In this document: positions 1-13,500 of the stretch, piece after piece
Position numbering within the stretch: the first letter of the stretch is position 1
Layout: each line of letters starts with the position of its first letter
Assembly: GCF_004027225.2 (NCBI RefSeq)
Contig: NC_044282.2
Coordinates: 74,906,287 to 74,970,286, forward strand
Direction of reading: 5' to 3'
From: Strigops habroptila
Lineage: Eukaryota > Chordata > Aves > Psittaciformes > Psittacidae
DNA: 64,000 nucleotides
Translations under genes and position numbers: made by a program
The notes under the pieces: generated by a model
Seen by the model: the letters and a program-made list of their open reading frames with translations, nothing else
What the model was told of the DNA's origin: nothing
The model's database searches: none

Positions 1-1484
1 ATGATTTCCAAGTCCGTTCCCATTACATAAAATGGGAATGCACATAAAGCACTCAGACTTTAAATTCCAGGGCTTTTATTGAAAGTAACAAAGTCAGGTA
101 CTGGGAACACCCTTACTTTAAGTACTGTGTGTTCACCTTTAGTACTTACCACTACTGGTGTGATATTCACTGTCCTAAAGTGGCAGTGTAGGAATATTTT
201 TGAATGCAGGTATTGGTAAATGGCTTGATATATTTAAGTTAAAAACATTCTATGTGTATACTTCTGAAACCAACTGGCACATGAGGTTTCTTGTCAGAAC
301 CTCCTACACCACTACACCTACAACTCTAGTGAAACATAGCTTATCACACCCCATGTAGTACAGCATTGTTGTTTGTGCTGGCTGTAAAGTAGAGCTGAGT
401 AGGTGTAACTGCTACATTCTCCTTGATGGTTAAAGGTACCTGAAGATTCTTGCCAAGAAAGACAGATAATGAGTATTTATTCCTTTATAATCCTCCAGCC
501 TGCTCAGTGAATGAAAGTCACAGAGGTGGCGGAGAGCTTGGAGCTATGGCATTGAAACCTCAGCAAAAGAAATATGTGGGTAGAATGAACTTTAAAGCTT
601 TGAGTATAGCTGGATGATGAACTGGATCTGAGGGTTCAGTTAGTCCTGTCAACTGTGCCTGCCTGCTCCCTGCTCCTGCCACCAGGATGCTTTTTTCCCC
701 AAGCATAAGGGGTTTATTTTCCTGTTTGACAACTGAAAGCCACCCAGACATTGTTTCTGGGGTCTGTTTGCATTCTTGCTCGAGTGGCAGGCAGGGGATG
801 GTAGTGGCAGCAATAAAGGAGAAAGGCTGCTGTCTTCATTAGGAGCAGGCTGTAACAGCATATCATATCCAAGCATGTATTTAATCCATGTTTACATAAA
901 AGCAAATCCACAAAGATGAAGAATTAACTTTAAAAAAGTGGATAGATAAGTTTGACCCAAATCCTGGAAGAAGTATGGGTTTATTTTTCATTATGGTTAT
1001 TAATAGTGAACTTCATACAGCAAGAAGTAGGATTTGTAGGTGATGGGTGCATTTCCTTGCTTTATACAGAGAAGACTAAAGTCATAAGAGCTTCATCAGC
1101 TTAACTTAATGGGAAAGGGTTCTGCCTCAGCAGTCAGATTCATTTGTCCTTCCTAGACAAAGACAACTGGAGCCACACTGGTTTTGATAAGTGTGTTCGT
1201 AGGTTTGAGAAGGAGACCAAATCTCTGGCTATTTAATACAACTGATGAGGTTGTGTTAAATGAGAAATTCAGATTCTGGGTTCATGGTGGTGTCCTTATG
1301 GTGTATTGGTCTCTGGCAAACACTGACCCATAAGTACAGCTGATTTATAAATGTTAGAACTGAGGCATGCTATTAGTAAATCCAAACAACTTGGTGCTAC
1401 TGGCATGAAATGTAACTGGTTAAAATGAATTAAATGTCAATGATTTCTATCATGTATAGTAATACTTGGCTTGTTTTCATACAG
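1..1484. other. PSME4 intron, no exon recognised
   Basis: This stretch precedes the first PSME4 exon I can identify. I see no reading frame resembling the upstream part of PSME4 and no CR1 fragment. The first recognised exon starts with the third base of a split codon, so an upstream PSME4 exon ending in phase 2 must exist, presumably outside the window. Confidence 0.6.
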
Positions 1485-1540
1485 GGTCCCAAGTCTGGTG
1501 TCTTTGGAAGAGACAAAGCTGTACACTGGTGTTGAGTATG
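1485..1540 (+). CDS. PSME4: PSME4 window exon 1
   Basis: Flanked by acag and gtaagt. It starts with the last base of a split codon and encodes [18 protein letters not shown], then leaves one base of the next codon. Confidence 0.9.
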
Positions 1541-4500
1541 GTAAGTAGATGTCCCCAGTCTTTTACTGGCTTGATATGTAGAATCTGTATTCTGACTACT
1601 TTTTACCCTCCTTAATGTGTGATGCACTTTTAACATGGTAAATAATCTGCCTCAATTTGTGGCTAGAAATGAAGCCAACTGTCAAGGCAGATAAAGAAGG
1701 TTATGTACCTATAAAAAACATAGCATCATAGGATGGTTTGGGTTGGAAAGGACCTGAAGATCATCTAGTTCCATCCAAACATACTGTTGGCTTGATAAAT
1801 AAAAGATGACCCTGTGAGAGATGTGTCCTTGGATAGAACAAGATGGTTATTTGTATACTGGTCCATGCTGCCAGTTCTGAATAGTCTGCTCTGTCCTTCC
1901 ACTAGTTTACTTACCTATATATTACTTTTTGTAATTTATGCTACTGTATAATAAAGAAAAATGTTTTAATTTCTCTTCAGATTTATCAAGAGAGAATTAT
2001 CGAGAAACAATTGCAAGGGTTACAAGGAAACTGCTGCGTAAGTTTAACCACTCCTCCCTAAAAAGTACTATGTTATGCTCTTAAGACTTAATAATTTTAT
2101 AGATAAGAAACTCGTTTCATTTACTTTGCCTGTATAAATCTGTAGAAATAAAATGATCATTAACTTTTAAAGCTCTTTTCCTGTCTGATAATAAATTTCT
2201 TTTCCTTCCACTTGCAGGCTACATACTTGATAATTCAGAAGATGATACCAAGTCTTTATTTCTAATAATAAAGGTATACTAGAATTTGTAATACTAAAGA
2301 TCACTTGTTTTGCAAAATAATCACTTGTTTTGCAAAATAACCACTCTTTGTCATCTTCTGCTTTCTGCAGATCATCAGTGATGTTTTACAGTTCCAAGGC
2401 TCTCACAAGCATGAGTTTGATTCACGATGGAAAAGCTTCAACCTAGTGAAAAAATCAATGGAGAACAGGGTCAGTGGACTTTCTTCATTTTTAATTACTG
2501 TCCTAATTGGTTTTCATAACTCTGAAATGTAATTCCTTGATAAGAATGTTGGTTTGCATGCTTTTGTACCTTTATTTGGAGATCTTGTGAGTAAACAGCT
2601 TGATGTTTCTGAATTGTAGAGCTGTGTTTGCATATATGCTTGGTCCACAGTCTGAGATTTGGCATGATGCTCCATCCTTGTCTGTGTTAACTGAGACATC
2701 ACTGTGACCAGAGCTTCCTTTTGCTTACACAGCAATAGGCAAATACCAGGGCAAAAAAAATCAGGGTTGACTGCCAAGAATTTATGCATGAAAATTGCCT
2801 GTTCCTAGAAGAGAAAGAGTACCCAGGAGTTCAGTCAGTACAGATTGCTAATATCTGACATCTAAACTCAGTTATGTTTGTTTACAGCTTCAAGGAAAGA
2901 AGCAGCATATCAGAGCTTTGCTGATAGACAGAGTTATGTTGCAGCATGAGGTAATACTTCAATCTTCCCTAACTACTTCATTTGAAAAGCTGATTTATGT
3001 TGCCATGCAGCAAAAGATGCAATAATCCTGCACTAGTGTTTCTCTTACCTGTGTGACATGTTAGAATAAATCTATCCTTTATTTGTGTTTCCTATGCAAT
3101 TTAGCTGAGAACACTGACGATGGAAGGCTGTGAATATAAAACTTCCCACCAGGAGATGATCAGAGATCTCTTGTGTCTGTCCACAAGTTCATATGGTCAG
3201 GTAAGGAACAACCACGTATAAAATGAAATGTATTGTTGATCTTTTCAAATTACATTTTCAGGATTTTTGCTTTTCAATTTATTTCCATGGAAGCATGAAA
3301 TCTTATTTCATTTGCATTAGTTGCATAGTTTTTGCATTGGTTGCATAGTCTTTGTAAAATAAAGAACTTAACTGGGTGAAGAGGCTGCCAGCTTAGGTTA
3401 CAAATTTTACATTCTTTGGGGGACTTAACTGTAGGCTTCTAAAACCCATAATTCAATTAAAATAATAACAATATACCAGGTTGAGGTTTTTAGATGTGAT
3501 GATGTGCTTCATGCCGCTATTTGGAATGTTAAGTCTACTGTTAAGAAGTAGCTGTGACGACATCCTGGTTCTTAAAAACACACAACATGAGTGTGCTGAT
3601 AGCTGGATTCTGAACTCTTTGCCTGGTGGCAAATACCCTGTGTGTATTTATAAATTCAGATCCATCCACAATGCCTACAGGCTCTTTAGAGTTCTGCTCT
3701 CTGCATCTGTTCTCGTAGCTGTTGGCTTTTCCAGCCATCTTACAAACACATGGCCTGGTTTTGGCAGCATAAAGGATTTCCTTGAACTTTGTAGCTGTTC
3801 TCAAGTAAATGCTACAAACAAAAAGTAGGGTTTTTATAAACCACTGTGAGCAAGGGTGAGGGGAAGCATAGAATCATAGAATCAACCAGGTTGGAAAAGA
3901 CCTTTGAGATCATCAAGTTAAGCCATTACCCCAGGACTGACAAGACCACCACTAAACCGTATCAGAAGAGCACAGCATGCTCCTTACAACCTTCTATAAT
4001 CAATTTTGTTTCTGTGCACAAATACGTCACAAACTCAGTGCATAAGTAACTGAAATGTATAAGGATGTTGGGTTTGTATCATATATTTTTGGTTCAGAAG
4101 ACTTTCAGTAACATCTCTTTTCCCGCAGGTCAGAAGTAAAGCTCAGCAAGCATTCTTCACAGCTCTGGGAACATACAATTTCTGTTGCAGAGATATCATC
4201 CCCTTGGTTTTGGAGTTCCTGCGTCCTGACAGGCAGGATGTCACTCAGAAGCAATTTAAAGTACTCACTAACTTTGTTTCATGTCTCTCTCTTAAAAGTG
4301 TTTTTTATAGGAGAATTTTTTAATGGTGAAAGTGGGGTTTGCTTGTTTATCAGCATGACTGATATCTTCGTTGCATAGAGCTTATGCATAACTAGTGTAA
4401 GGGATTATCATAGAACTATGCAATGGTTTGTGTTGGAAGGGAGCTTAAAGCTCCAAGCCAACGGGCAGGGACACCTTCCACTAGAGCAGGTTGCTCCAAG

Positions 4501-7500
4501 CCCCTGTGTCCAACCTGGCCTTGAACACTTAATTACTTGTATTAGATCAGTTGTCAAGAGAAATTTCGTTATAACATTTTATAGATGTTCCTCACTTCAC
4601 TGTGTGTTCACATATCACAAAGATATGTGTTAATACCTCTTTATTTTAAATTATAAAATGGAAATTGAGGCACCATAGTCCAAGGGGGTAAAACTCATAA
4701 AGCAGTTCTATCAGCTGTAGCAGTGTAAGGAAATAGCGTGAACTGGACAAAAAGTTACCACCCAAAAAAGTTATACTAAATCAGGAGGGTTTTGTGATGA
4801 CATGGTGGGTAATTGCTGATGCTGTCTGGCCTGGAAATGGTGCTGACACAGTGATGCCTGGATGCAATGTGTCCATCCTGGTGTTCCACAGCATCATGCT
4901 CCCCTCCTTCCTCTGCACCCCCCTCGGTCCTCCTGGCCATAGAGGCAAGCGGGAATCTTGTATGGTCAGAACAGCAGCTATGGCTTGTTACAGGCACTAT
5001 CATTGATAGATCAAGATAGAAGAAATGGTAATAATTTATTATTTATTTTCTGCCATCCTTGTACCTCCCTGTCTCCTCCCACATAAGCAACCCACATCTA
5101 GCTACTTATTCTCAATTGGTCCTGGTTTTGCTACGCTTCCAGCATTTGCTACCATAGCGAATTTGGTGTTTCTGCTACTGCTGCCAGGCAGTCTTAGCCT
5201 GTATGATACTACTGGTTACCTGGGCACTGTTCTAGAAAGATTCTGCTCTCCAAAAGGTCCCCAAGACTTCCTTCCAATTGCCTGAGGCATTTCTCACGTA
5301 ACTCCCACTTCCCCACCTGTGTAATGCAGCCACCCTTTGTTTCACTGTGCAAAACTCTCATCAGCTCCTCACGCAATCACCCTTCCTGTTCACCAGTTTG
5401 TTTTGTCATGTCCAGCAGTTATCTACATCCTGTTGAGCTGGCATCATTTCAGGTGTCTCGTTAACAGCATTATGATCTGCCTGCAGCCCAAACATGAATC
5501 GTTCACAGTAAGGCCAGATATGGTACTCGATAATTGAATTATCTCCTTTATAATGTAACTGAGAAATCAGGCAGCCGTTCTGGGGATAATGAACTGGCAG
5601 GGCTTCCAGTCTCATTAAAATGGTTTGCAAGAGGAGGATTCTGTGATAAATCTTCAGTATTTTGACAGTGAGGCCACATAGCTGAATGTTTATGGTACAT
5701 TTTAATGATTTGCTAATGTGAAGGTTGGTTTTTATTCTGTGTGGGTGGATGCTTATGTAGTAAGAGATCACTTATACATGAACATTGCTTTAACTTCCTA
5801 AATTTCATCTTCCATTTTACAGGGTGCCTTATATTGTCTTCTTGGAAACCACAGTGGAGTGTGTTTGGCAAACCTTCACGACTGGGACTGTATTGCACAG
5901 ACGTGGCCAGCAATTGTCTCTTCTGGGCTCAGCAAAGCCATGTCCTTGGAAAAACCATCCATAGTCAGGCTCTTTGATGACCTAGCAGAAAAAATCCATA
6001 GGCAGTATGAAACAATTGGCTTGGATTTTGCAGTAAGTGACAGATTGCTTGGTGCTCATGTCCTTTGATTCCATAAATGCTTGAGACTCTTGTACATTAC
6101 TTGAGTGAGTGTTCTGATGTTGATTGCATTCTGCTTTTTGTTACAGAGGAATGTAGATATGTGGTTTCTGAGACTGAAGCAATGGAGCTTCCTATAATAC
6201 TATTGGAATTTGTAACTTCTTGTTAAATCTAAGGAAGCCTGTTACAGAAAGGAAAAGCTTAAATTGCCTTTCAGTGCTAACTAGTCTGGGTTATGCTGAT
6301 CGAGTGTGAAGATGTGTGTTGGTAGGACAGTGTCATCACATGAACATTGTCAGGTTTTGTGGTGTTGTCCCACTGTGCTAACACCCAGCACTCGTTACAC
6401 AACTGCCTCTTGCCTTCTCAGGGGAATAAATGGCATGGTACTTATTTTAAAGAATGAGTGCTGGTTAATAAAAACCTTTTATAATAAATTTTTATGCTTA
6501 ATGGAATGTTAAAGTTTATTTTAAAATACAATAAAACGTGTACTTGGAGAAGTAATTCTGCTGTGTGAGCACAAAGCTGTGTCCCCTACTTCTTCATGGA
6601 CCGTATGGACAGGACATTCTGCACTCTGCTTATTTCGAAACAGAAACAAACAATAAATGCTTGCAAGCTGCTGCTCAGTCCCATATCTTTGTATTCTCTC
6701 GCAACAGGTTCCAGAGAAATGCATTGAGATAGCTGTTATGCTGCAAAAATCAGAACATCCAAGTTCAGACTTCACAGGTCTGTGTTCAGAAGAAATTCAG
6801 CTTGGAATTCAACGACAGAAAGAGAAGAATGCTGAGGCCGTGCGGTAAGTTAAACTTCCCTTAACACCAGCTTCTACCACCTCATATTTACTATACATTA
6901 AATGTAGTAATCTGAAATTGCTAAACTAAAGCTTAAGCTTGACAACTTCAGAATGCCTAAGGATTGTGGTGGTGTATCTTCTTTCGTGACTTGGCAGCCT
7001 CTCTCCTCTGCATTCACATTCCCTTCCTTCCTCCTCCTCTTCCCTGTCCTCCCAGCTGGTGCTGGGGTTACTGCATTGCCTTCCCCCACCTTTGGTTGAG
7101 GAACATTTGTTCTATTTTTAAAGGGTTCTCTCAGTTTCATCTGGTTGATGATTCCCTCTTTTTTCCCATAGAAACTATGAAAATTTGATCAACATGCTGC
7201 TGGATTGTGTGGAACAAAGAAATCTGTAAGTCTCCCTTTCTGTGCATTGAGAGGTTTAGGGGTGTTGGATTAGAGGTGGCAGCATGACTAAATATCACTT
7301 GCACCCAGAAGTGCAGTTGGCATGACCAGAACTGAGGAATACGTTTCACCATTGAGGTAATTGTCCAAAGCAGTGTGTCAGTAGCAGTCTTGCATCAAAT
7401 GAGCTGTGGCTTGTGTCTTGGAGAGCCTTAGCAAAGGAATCTGCAGAAATGGAATATATGGAGGTACTTGTGCATTCGAATATGGATTCTGCTTGCCCAG

Positions 7501-10500
7501 ACAGGAACATAATGGCCAATATAGGGGAATCTTGATTACTGTCTCCTGGTGAAGAAGTGACATAATATTAGTGTTTACAAACTTTTAAACACTATCCCTA
7601 CAGATCTGTATGTTACATTGAAATGCCAGGATCAAAAAGGCACCAGTGGCTGAATGCACTTGTGTTCCCAGACCACTGGAGATTCCCCTATATGCCAGTT
7701 GAGCTCACTGACTGTAGCAGTGGCACAGAACATTATTTATGTTAGTCCAAACATAAATCCTAATACATACACTCATTTCTATGCAAAAGTAGCACATGCA
7801 ACTATGCTCCTCAGTGTCTATTCTGAATATTCTTTATTTCTTTTTTCAGTCCCTGGAAGTTCGAGCACATCAGCATTGGGTTTCTGTCTCTGCTCCTGAG
7901 GGATGACAGGATACTGCCTGTCCGTGCCATAAAATTCTTTGTGCAGTGTCTCAACCACGATGCAATTGTGGTTCGGAAGGTAAAACCAGAATTACAGCTT
8001 TTGGGTTTGCAGATCACTGGGGTTTAGATCAGATGTTTGAGGTGTTTTGCTGTGATAAAGCACAAAAGCTGAGGTGTGCATTGCTCATCACCCTTCCAGC
8101 CATGTGTGTGTTCAAAGGTTCCTGGTCCAAGGAGATGGAAGTCTTGGTAGTGCTGTGGTGTGACATATGATGTAAAGCCTGTAAACTGGAAAAATGTGGA
8201 ATGTACCTATCCATAGAATCACAGAACGGTTTGAGTTGGGAAGGACCTCAAGATCATCCAGTTCCAACCCCCTGCCACGGGCAGGGACACCTTCCACTCT
8301 TCTTTCCTACTTCCTTTGGAATTCTTTTGCAGTTTCTTTTCAAATGTCTATTTTATTACTGTGTGCTACATTTGCACCTTTCATTCTGCTTGTTGCCTTC
8401 AAGAGGCTTTAAACTAATGGTCACTTTCTTTTGGTCCTGAGGATGGTTAATGGAGAGGATTTTCTGGGCTGTAAGGGTCACACTTAAGTCAGGTCCTGTA
8501 TCCCCTGTAATGACAGAGATCACTTCTTCATGGGAAGCATCAGGCACTGGGGTGATGTTCACTGTGATGTGCACTGGCTTTTTAGCTGGCTTAAAGTGTG
8601 TCTGTGATGAGGTGATGAGAGACATCCTTCTGGAGGTACATGTATGGAATGATGCATTAATGCCCGTTTCTTTCTTTTAGGTGGCCATCTCAGCTGTGGC
8701 TGGTATTCTTAAGCAGCTTAAGAGAACACACAAGAAAGTGCCCATCTGCCCTTATGAAATAAGTAGGTTTTATTTAATGTAAGAAATGTCTTGTCTTAAT
8801 TTGTCCTAAATTTTTATTAAAACATGTTTTTCTGATTTAATTAAACCAAGCTTCGTGGTAAATAACTGCTAAGAGTTCATTCCCCAGAGGGTAGTTCTGA
8901 TGTGGTTCAGAGCCCACATGAACTAGAGTTGCCTTAAATATTTCTGGGTAACAGAAATAGAATCATAAGCTTTTTATTTCTCTCTGGTTATTAATGTCCT
9001 ATAATATAATCAGACTTCTTTTTTAAAGCAGTGTTACACTTGCAAGTGTCTATTAAGCTATTCACTTACTTGAATTAAGTTTAAAAATTCAGATATATGT
9101 TCATTCTCCCTTCAGAAAGCTTTGTGAGAATAACTTGTATACCTCCTTTTATTCTTTTTTTTATCATTTCAAATAGCACATTTGTAGAAATGACTGAAGA
9201 AATCTATTACTGTTAGGGTTACTTTTAACATCCTAGGGCACATCTCTGTACGGATTTGATTGGAGGGGAGGGAGACATAAAGGCTCTTTAGAATCTTGTA
9301 TTAAAATGTTAATGGGGCAGTGTGACAGAGTGTATAAATCCCTCTTTAACCAGGTGGAAGCCCAAAGCCTTCCAGCATCCAGGCTGGTGACAGACCGGAT
9401 AACCAGTGGCTGCACTATGACAGCCAGAGCTTACCAAAGACGAAGGAAGCTTGGGAGTCGTGTTGCTTTGTGGAGAAAACCCACTGGGGGTATTACACGT
9501 GGCCTCAGTGAGTATCATTAAGCGTGCAGATAGAATTGGGAGAGTCAGAAGGAAAACCCTGTGGGAAATTAAATCATGTTTGTGGGTTTAATTGTTTTAA
9601 TTAAAACAAACCCAAGAATTTACTTCATCCTTTGTGCTTCTTGCTTGTGTTACCACTTGGGGGTGGGGTTTCTGAGGAGTTTTGTTGCTTTTTTGGTTGG
9701 GGTTTGTTGGTTATTGTTATAATGATTCATTTTCTACCTGTTTCTCTTTGCCTATAGTATCGAAAACCCACATATGTCATACTGCTGGGTTTAAAATGAA
9801 ATATGTGTGTTTGAAAACCACATAGTTGTGAAATATGCAGAGTATTCTATCACTAACAATTCTGAATGCTTGCAGTGGCAAAGCCTTTATAACAAGAAGA
9901 CTTAATTTTTTGGTTGTAAACTTTCTTTCTAAGTTTTGCTTGCTGGGAGTTGATGATAAGTCCTATTTAATATAGAAAATAATAATCACAAGCTTTATTT
10001 TGCTTCGAAACATTTAACTCTATGTTTAATATTCAGAACTATGACAGTTTATGCTCCAGTTGAGCATCAACCAAAGCTTGGGCGAAGGAGGGATGAGCTG
10101 ACAGAGGTAAGGGTTTGGTGGGCTTCAGTTTTGTGGGGTTTTTTAATACTACGTTTCTTTTAAGTGTTGTCCATAGATTATTGTGGAGATAAATTCCCTT
10201 CTCTCTTTTAACTGAAGTATTGCTTGCCATTTAGAGAGTGCTCACACTAAATGTGTGGAAACAGATTTGTTTTGCTTGCAAAGCAGGATGGAGATGGAAC
10301 TCAGCTATGTGGTTTCATGGCTGTGTGGACATAACCATGGTTTTAACAAGCAACAAGTGGTAACTCTTCTCAAACCTAGATTCCCCAAAAGACACTTTTA
10401 ATCATGTTTTTCTACTTCATTTTCATCCTTACTGTGTTAGCATACAAGAAGAAATTATTACTTTGGTGTATTGCAGCTTCTCTGTCAGTGATCATGGGAT

Positions 10501-13500
10501 AATTGCATTAATGAGCACTTGCTTGTTCCCTTTTCAATCTTTATCACAATTTACAGCAAGGTAACTAATGAGGATAGGAATAATGACTTTGTAGGGATTG
10601 TGCTGGTAAAAGACAACCAAAGTCATTAATAAAAATAAAAATCGGGAGTCTTGCAAGAGATTTCCCAGTATTCCCTGTAAAATGAGGGGGGAAATGCATA
10701 ACCAAGGCATGATTTTTACCCCAGACAGAATTAAACTGAAAAAGGGGACTTGGAAAGGTTGAGATAACACTGCGACAATCAAACACCTTTAAGCTAATCC
10801 TTATTTTGTTTCGTGTTACAGGCAGAACAGATTATCTATGATCACTTTTCTGATCCCAAGTTTGTGGAGCAGTTAATAAAATTCTTGTCTTTGGAAGACA
10901 GAAAAGGAAAAGACAAATTTAATCCTCGCAGATTTTGCCTCTTCAAGGTAACTGGAGTTCAAGAACTGAATTGCTTCCACTTTGTAGCTGATGACCGAAG
11001 CATGGGAAAGCCACACGCTACTTGGCTTATACCCCACTGCTGCAAAGTATTGATTTTTAAAGGTGTGCTGCTCTGAATAATCCTGTTAATCCTCTCTTCT
11101 GATTAACTACTTAGGGAAACATACTCAGAGTGATACACACAGAGGACACTTGGCTATAATTCTTTTACAAAAGTCAAGTAATTTGATTTTCTGCATATTC
11201 AAACCTCAGGTGCTTCACAATCTCACGTTCTTCCTATGAAGACAATGGTTTAGATTCAGTAAATCCACTTTCATATATGTTTTTACTGAAGCCACTTTCA
11301 TATATGTTTTTACAGGGCCTCTTCAGGAACTTTGATGATGCCTTCTTGCCAGTTCTTCAGCCCCATTTAGAAGAGCTTGTGGCAGACTCCCATGAAAGCA
11401 CCCAGAGATGTGTGGCTGAAATTATCGCTGGCTTAATCAGAGGTTCTAAACACTGGACGTTTGAGAAGGTGCTGAAGTAGCATTTTTTGAGTGATTCATG
11501 AATTTAAGGACTATGTTTGAATTATTAAACAAATTAGATGTATGAAGTTGAGGGCTTTCAACATGTCATGCCCAAGAAAGGACTGGAAAATGTTGCAACA
11601 CTTAGTGCTTCATTGCCAAACTTTGAGCACAATTCATAGCTTGGTTTGATGCTTGTATAATACCAGGAGTTAGTAGATTGCTTCAGGATTAAAACTAAGA
11701 ACAGTTTGCTGGCAAGGAGCTAGCAAAGCTGATATGGCTTGTAATTTCCAGCTGGAATAAGTGCTTATGTCCACCTTGGACTATTACATCTTTATTTAGT
11801 CTGGATTTAGCTGTCTGGATTATCTTTAAATGAATTTCTATGCTGAAAAATAATGCTGGAAGAATTAGTTCCTTAATAAAATAGACATCTTAAAACCTAG
11901 GGGAGAGAGGGAAGTCCTTGGGGTGTACAAGACTGCTAAAGATAAATCTTACCTTTTGTCTTTTTACTGAGCAGGTGGAAAAACTCTGGAAGCTTCTCTG
12001 TCCATTGCTTCGAACAGCTTTATCCAACATCACAGTGGAAACATACAACGACTGGGGCACATGCATAGCAACCTCCTGTGTAAGTATCCTAGTCTTAGTC
12101 TTAGCTACAGCCAGATGGTCAGATTTTACAGATAATATATAAGAAGAGCTTTATGAACAGAGGCATTTGGGTATATTTTATCAGCTAAAACTGAGAACTG
12201 CAAATACAGTATAAAAATAACACCCATGTGAAATCTCATGGCTTTTTTGTCTGCCCTTTGCAGACAAATACAACATTTTAGAAGGGAAGTAAAACCTTAG
12301 TTGTCATCTTCAGTACTTTTTAAGAGCTGCACAAGGTTAGTGGGTGATGTTGATGTGTCTGCTTGCTGTGTTCAATTTTTGTGGGAGTTTCTGCACTCTA
12401 ATTAGACATTTATTCTTGCTTTACAAGTGGGCAGCTGAGCATTATGCTGTGAAAACTGCCTCAAGTTATCTTGTAACATACAGTGAGATTTCTATAGACT
12501 GTGGTGGGCTGGCAGTCATGGTGTCTGGGAAGCGGGGTAAATGACGGGCTACAGATGTCTTGGATCAGTAATTCCATGTTGAAATCACTCAGTAAAATTC
12601 AGCACAGTTTGTCAGCCAGAATCCTGGCAATTAATTGGCAAAATTCAGACATGATTATTCATGTATGTCAAAAATGAAGCTAAATTTCCTTCCATTATAT
12701 CATTGTATTTACCAAATCCTTAAAATTGTAGGTAGTTTCATGGAGTTTTCCTCGTACTGGGGTTCATTGTGGAAAGTTCTTTGACTTTGTACTTCCTTAA
12801 CAGAATAAACCCAAAGGATGCAAAGAAAATCTCTATCAAAACTTTCCTTACAGATTATTTACATTTAAAAAAATCCCAATTTCCTTACACCTCTGATACA
12901 TTTATTTTCAGGAGAGCAGAGATCCTAGGAAGCTGCACTGGTTATTTGAATTGCTGTTGGAATCTCCACTGAGTGGTGAAGGAGGCTCCTTTGTAGATGC
13001 CTGGTAAAATTGATTTTAACTGTTATATTGTGCCTGAATAAAGAGGGAAATAAAGCATGGATAAAATGTATTGAAAGCACACTGTGCCAGCTGGCTGTGG
13101 AGCAGGGAACAAAGGTGCTGCTTTCCAGTTAGCTTTCCCCACACAATGGCACTTTCTTCATTGTTACTATTTTGTTAAGTGTAATTCAATCTAGCTAACA
13201 GTATGTGAAGGTTTGGAACTGGCCTGGCAGCAGCACTGTTGTTTTCTCCTCTGTTTTCCCCCCATCTTTGCATGCAGCTCATGGAAAGGCACTCTGTGCC
13301 TTGCCACACACAAAGTATTCCAGCACAAGGCTTGGAGAAGGGGTTGGGGAAGGGAGGGATGATTTGGTGTGACTAAAGCTAAGCTGTTCTCGTTCCCAGC
13401 CGGCTTTATGTACTGCAAGGTGGCCTTGCACAGCAGGAATGGAGAGTGCCCGAGCTGTTGCACAGACTGCTGAAGTACTTGGAACCCAAACTCACCCAGG

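Noticed and set aside
9584-9613. Imperfect AT-rich palindrome gggttt...aaaccc
   Set aside because: The arms are offset by four bases and the sequence is simple A/T, so it is plausible by chance.
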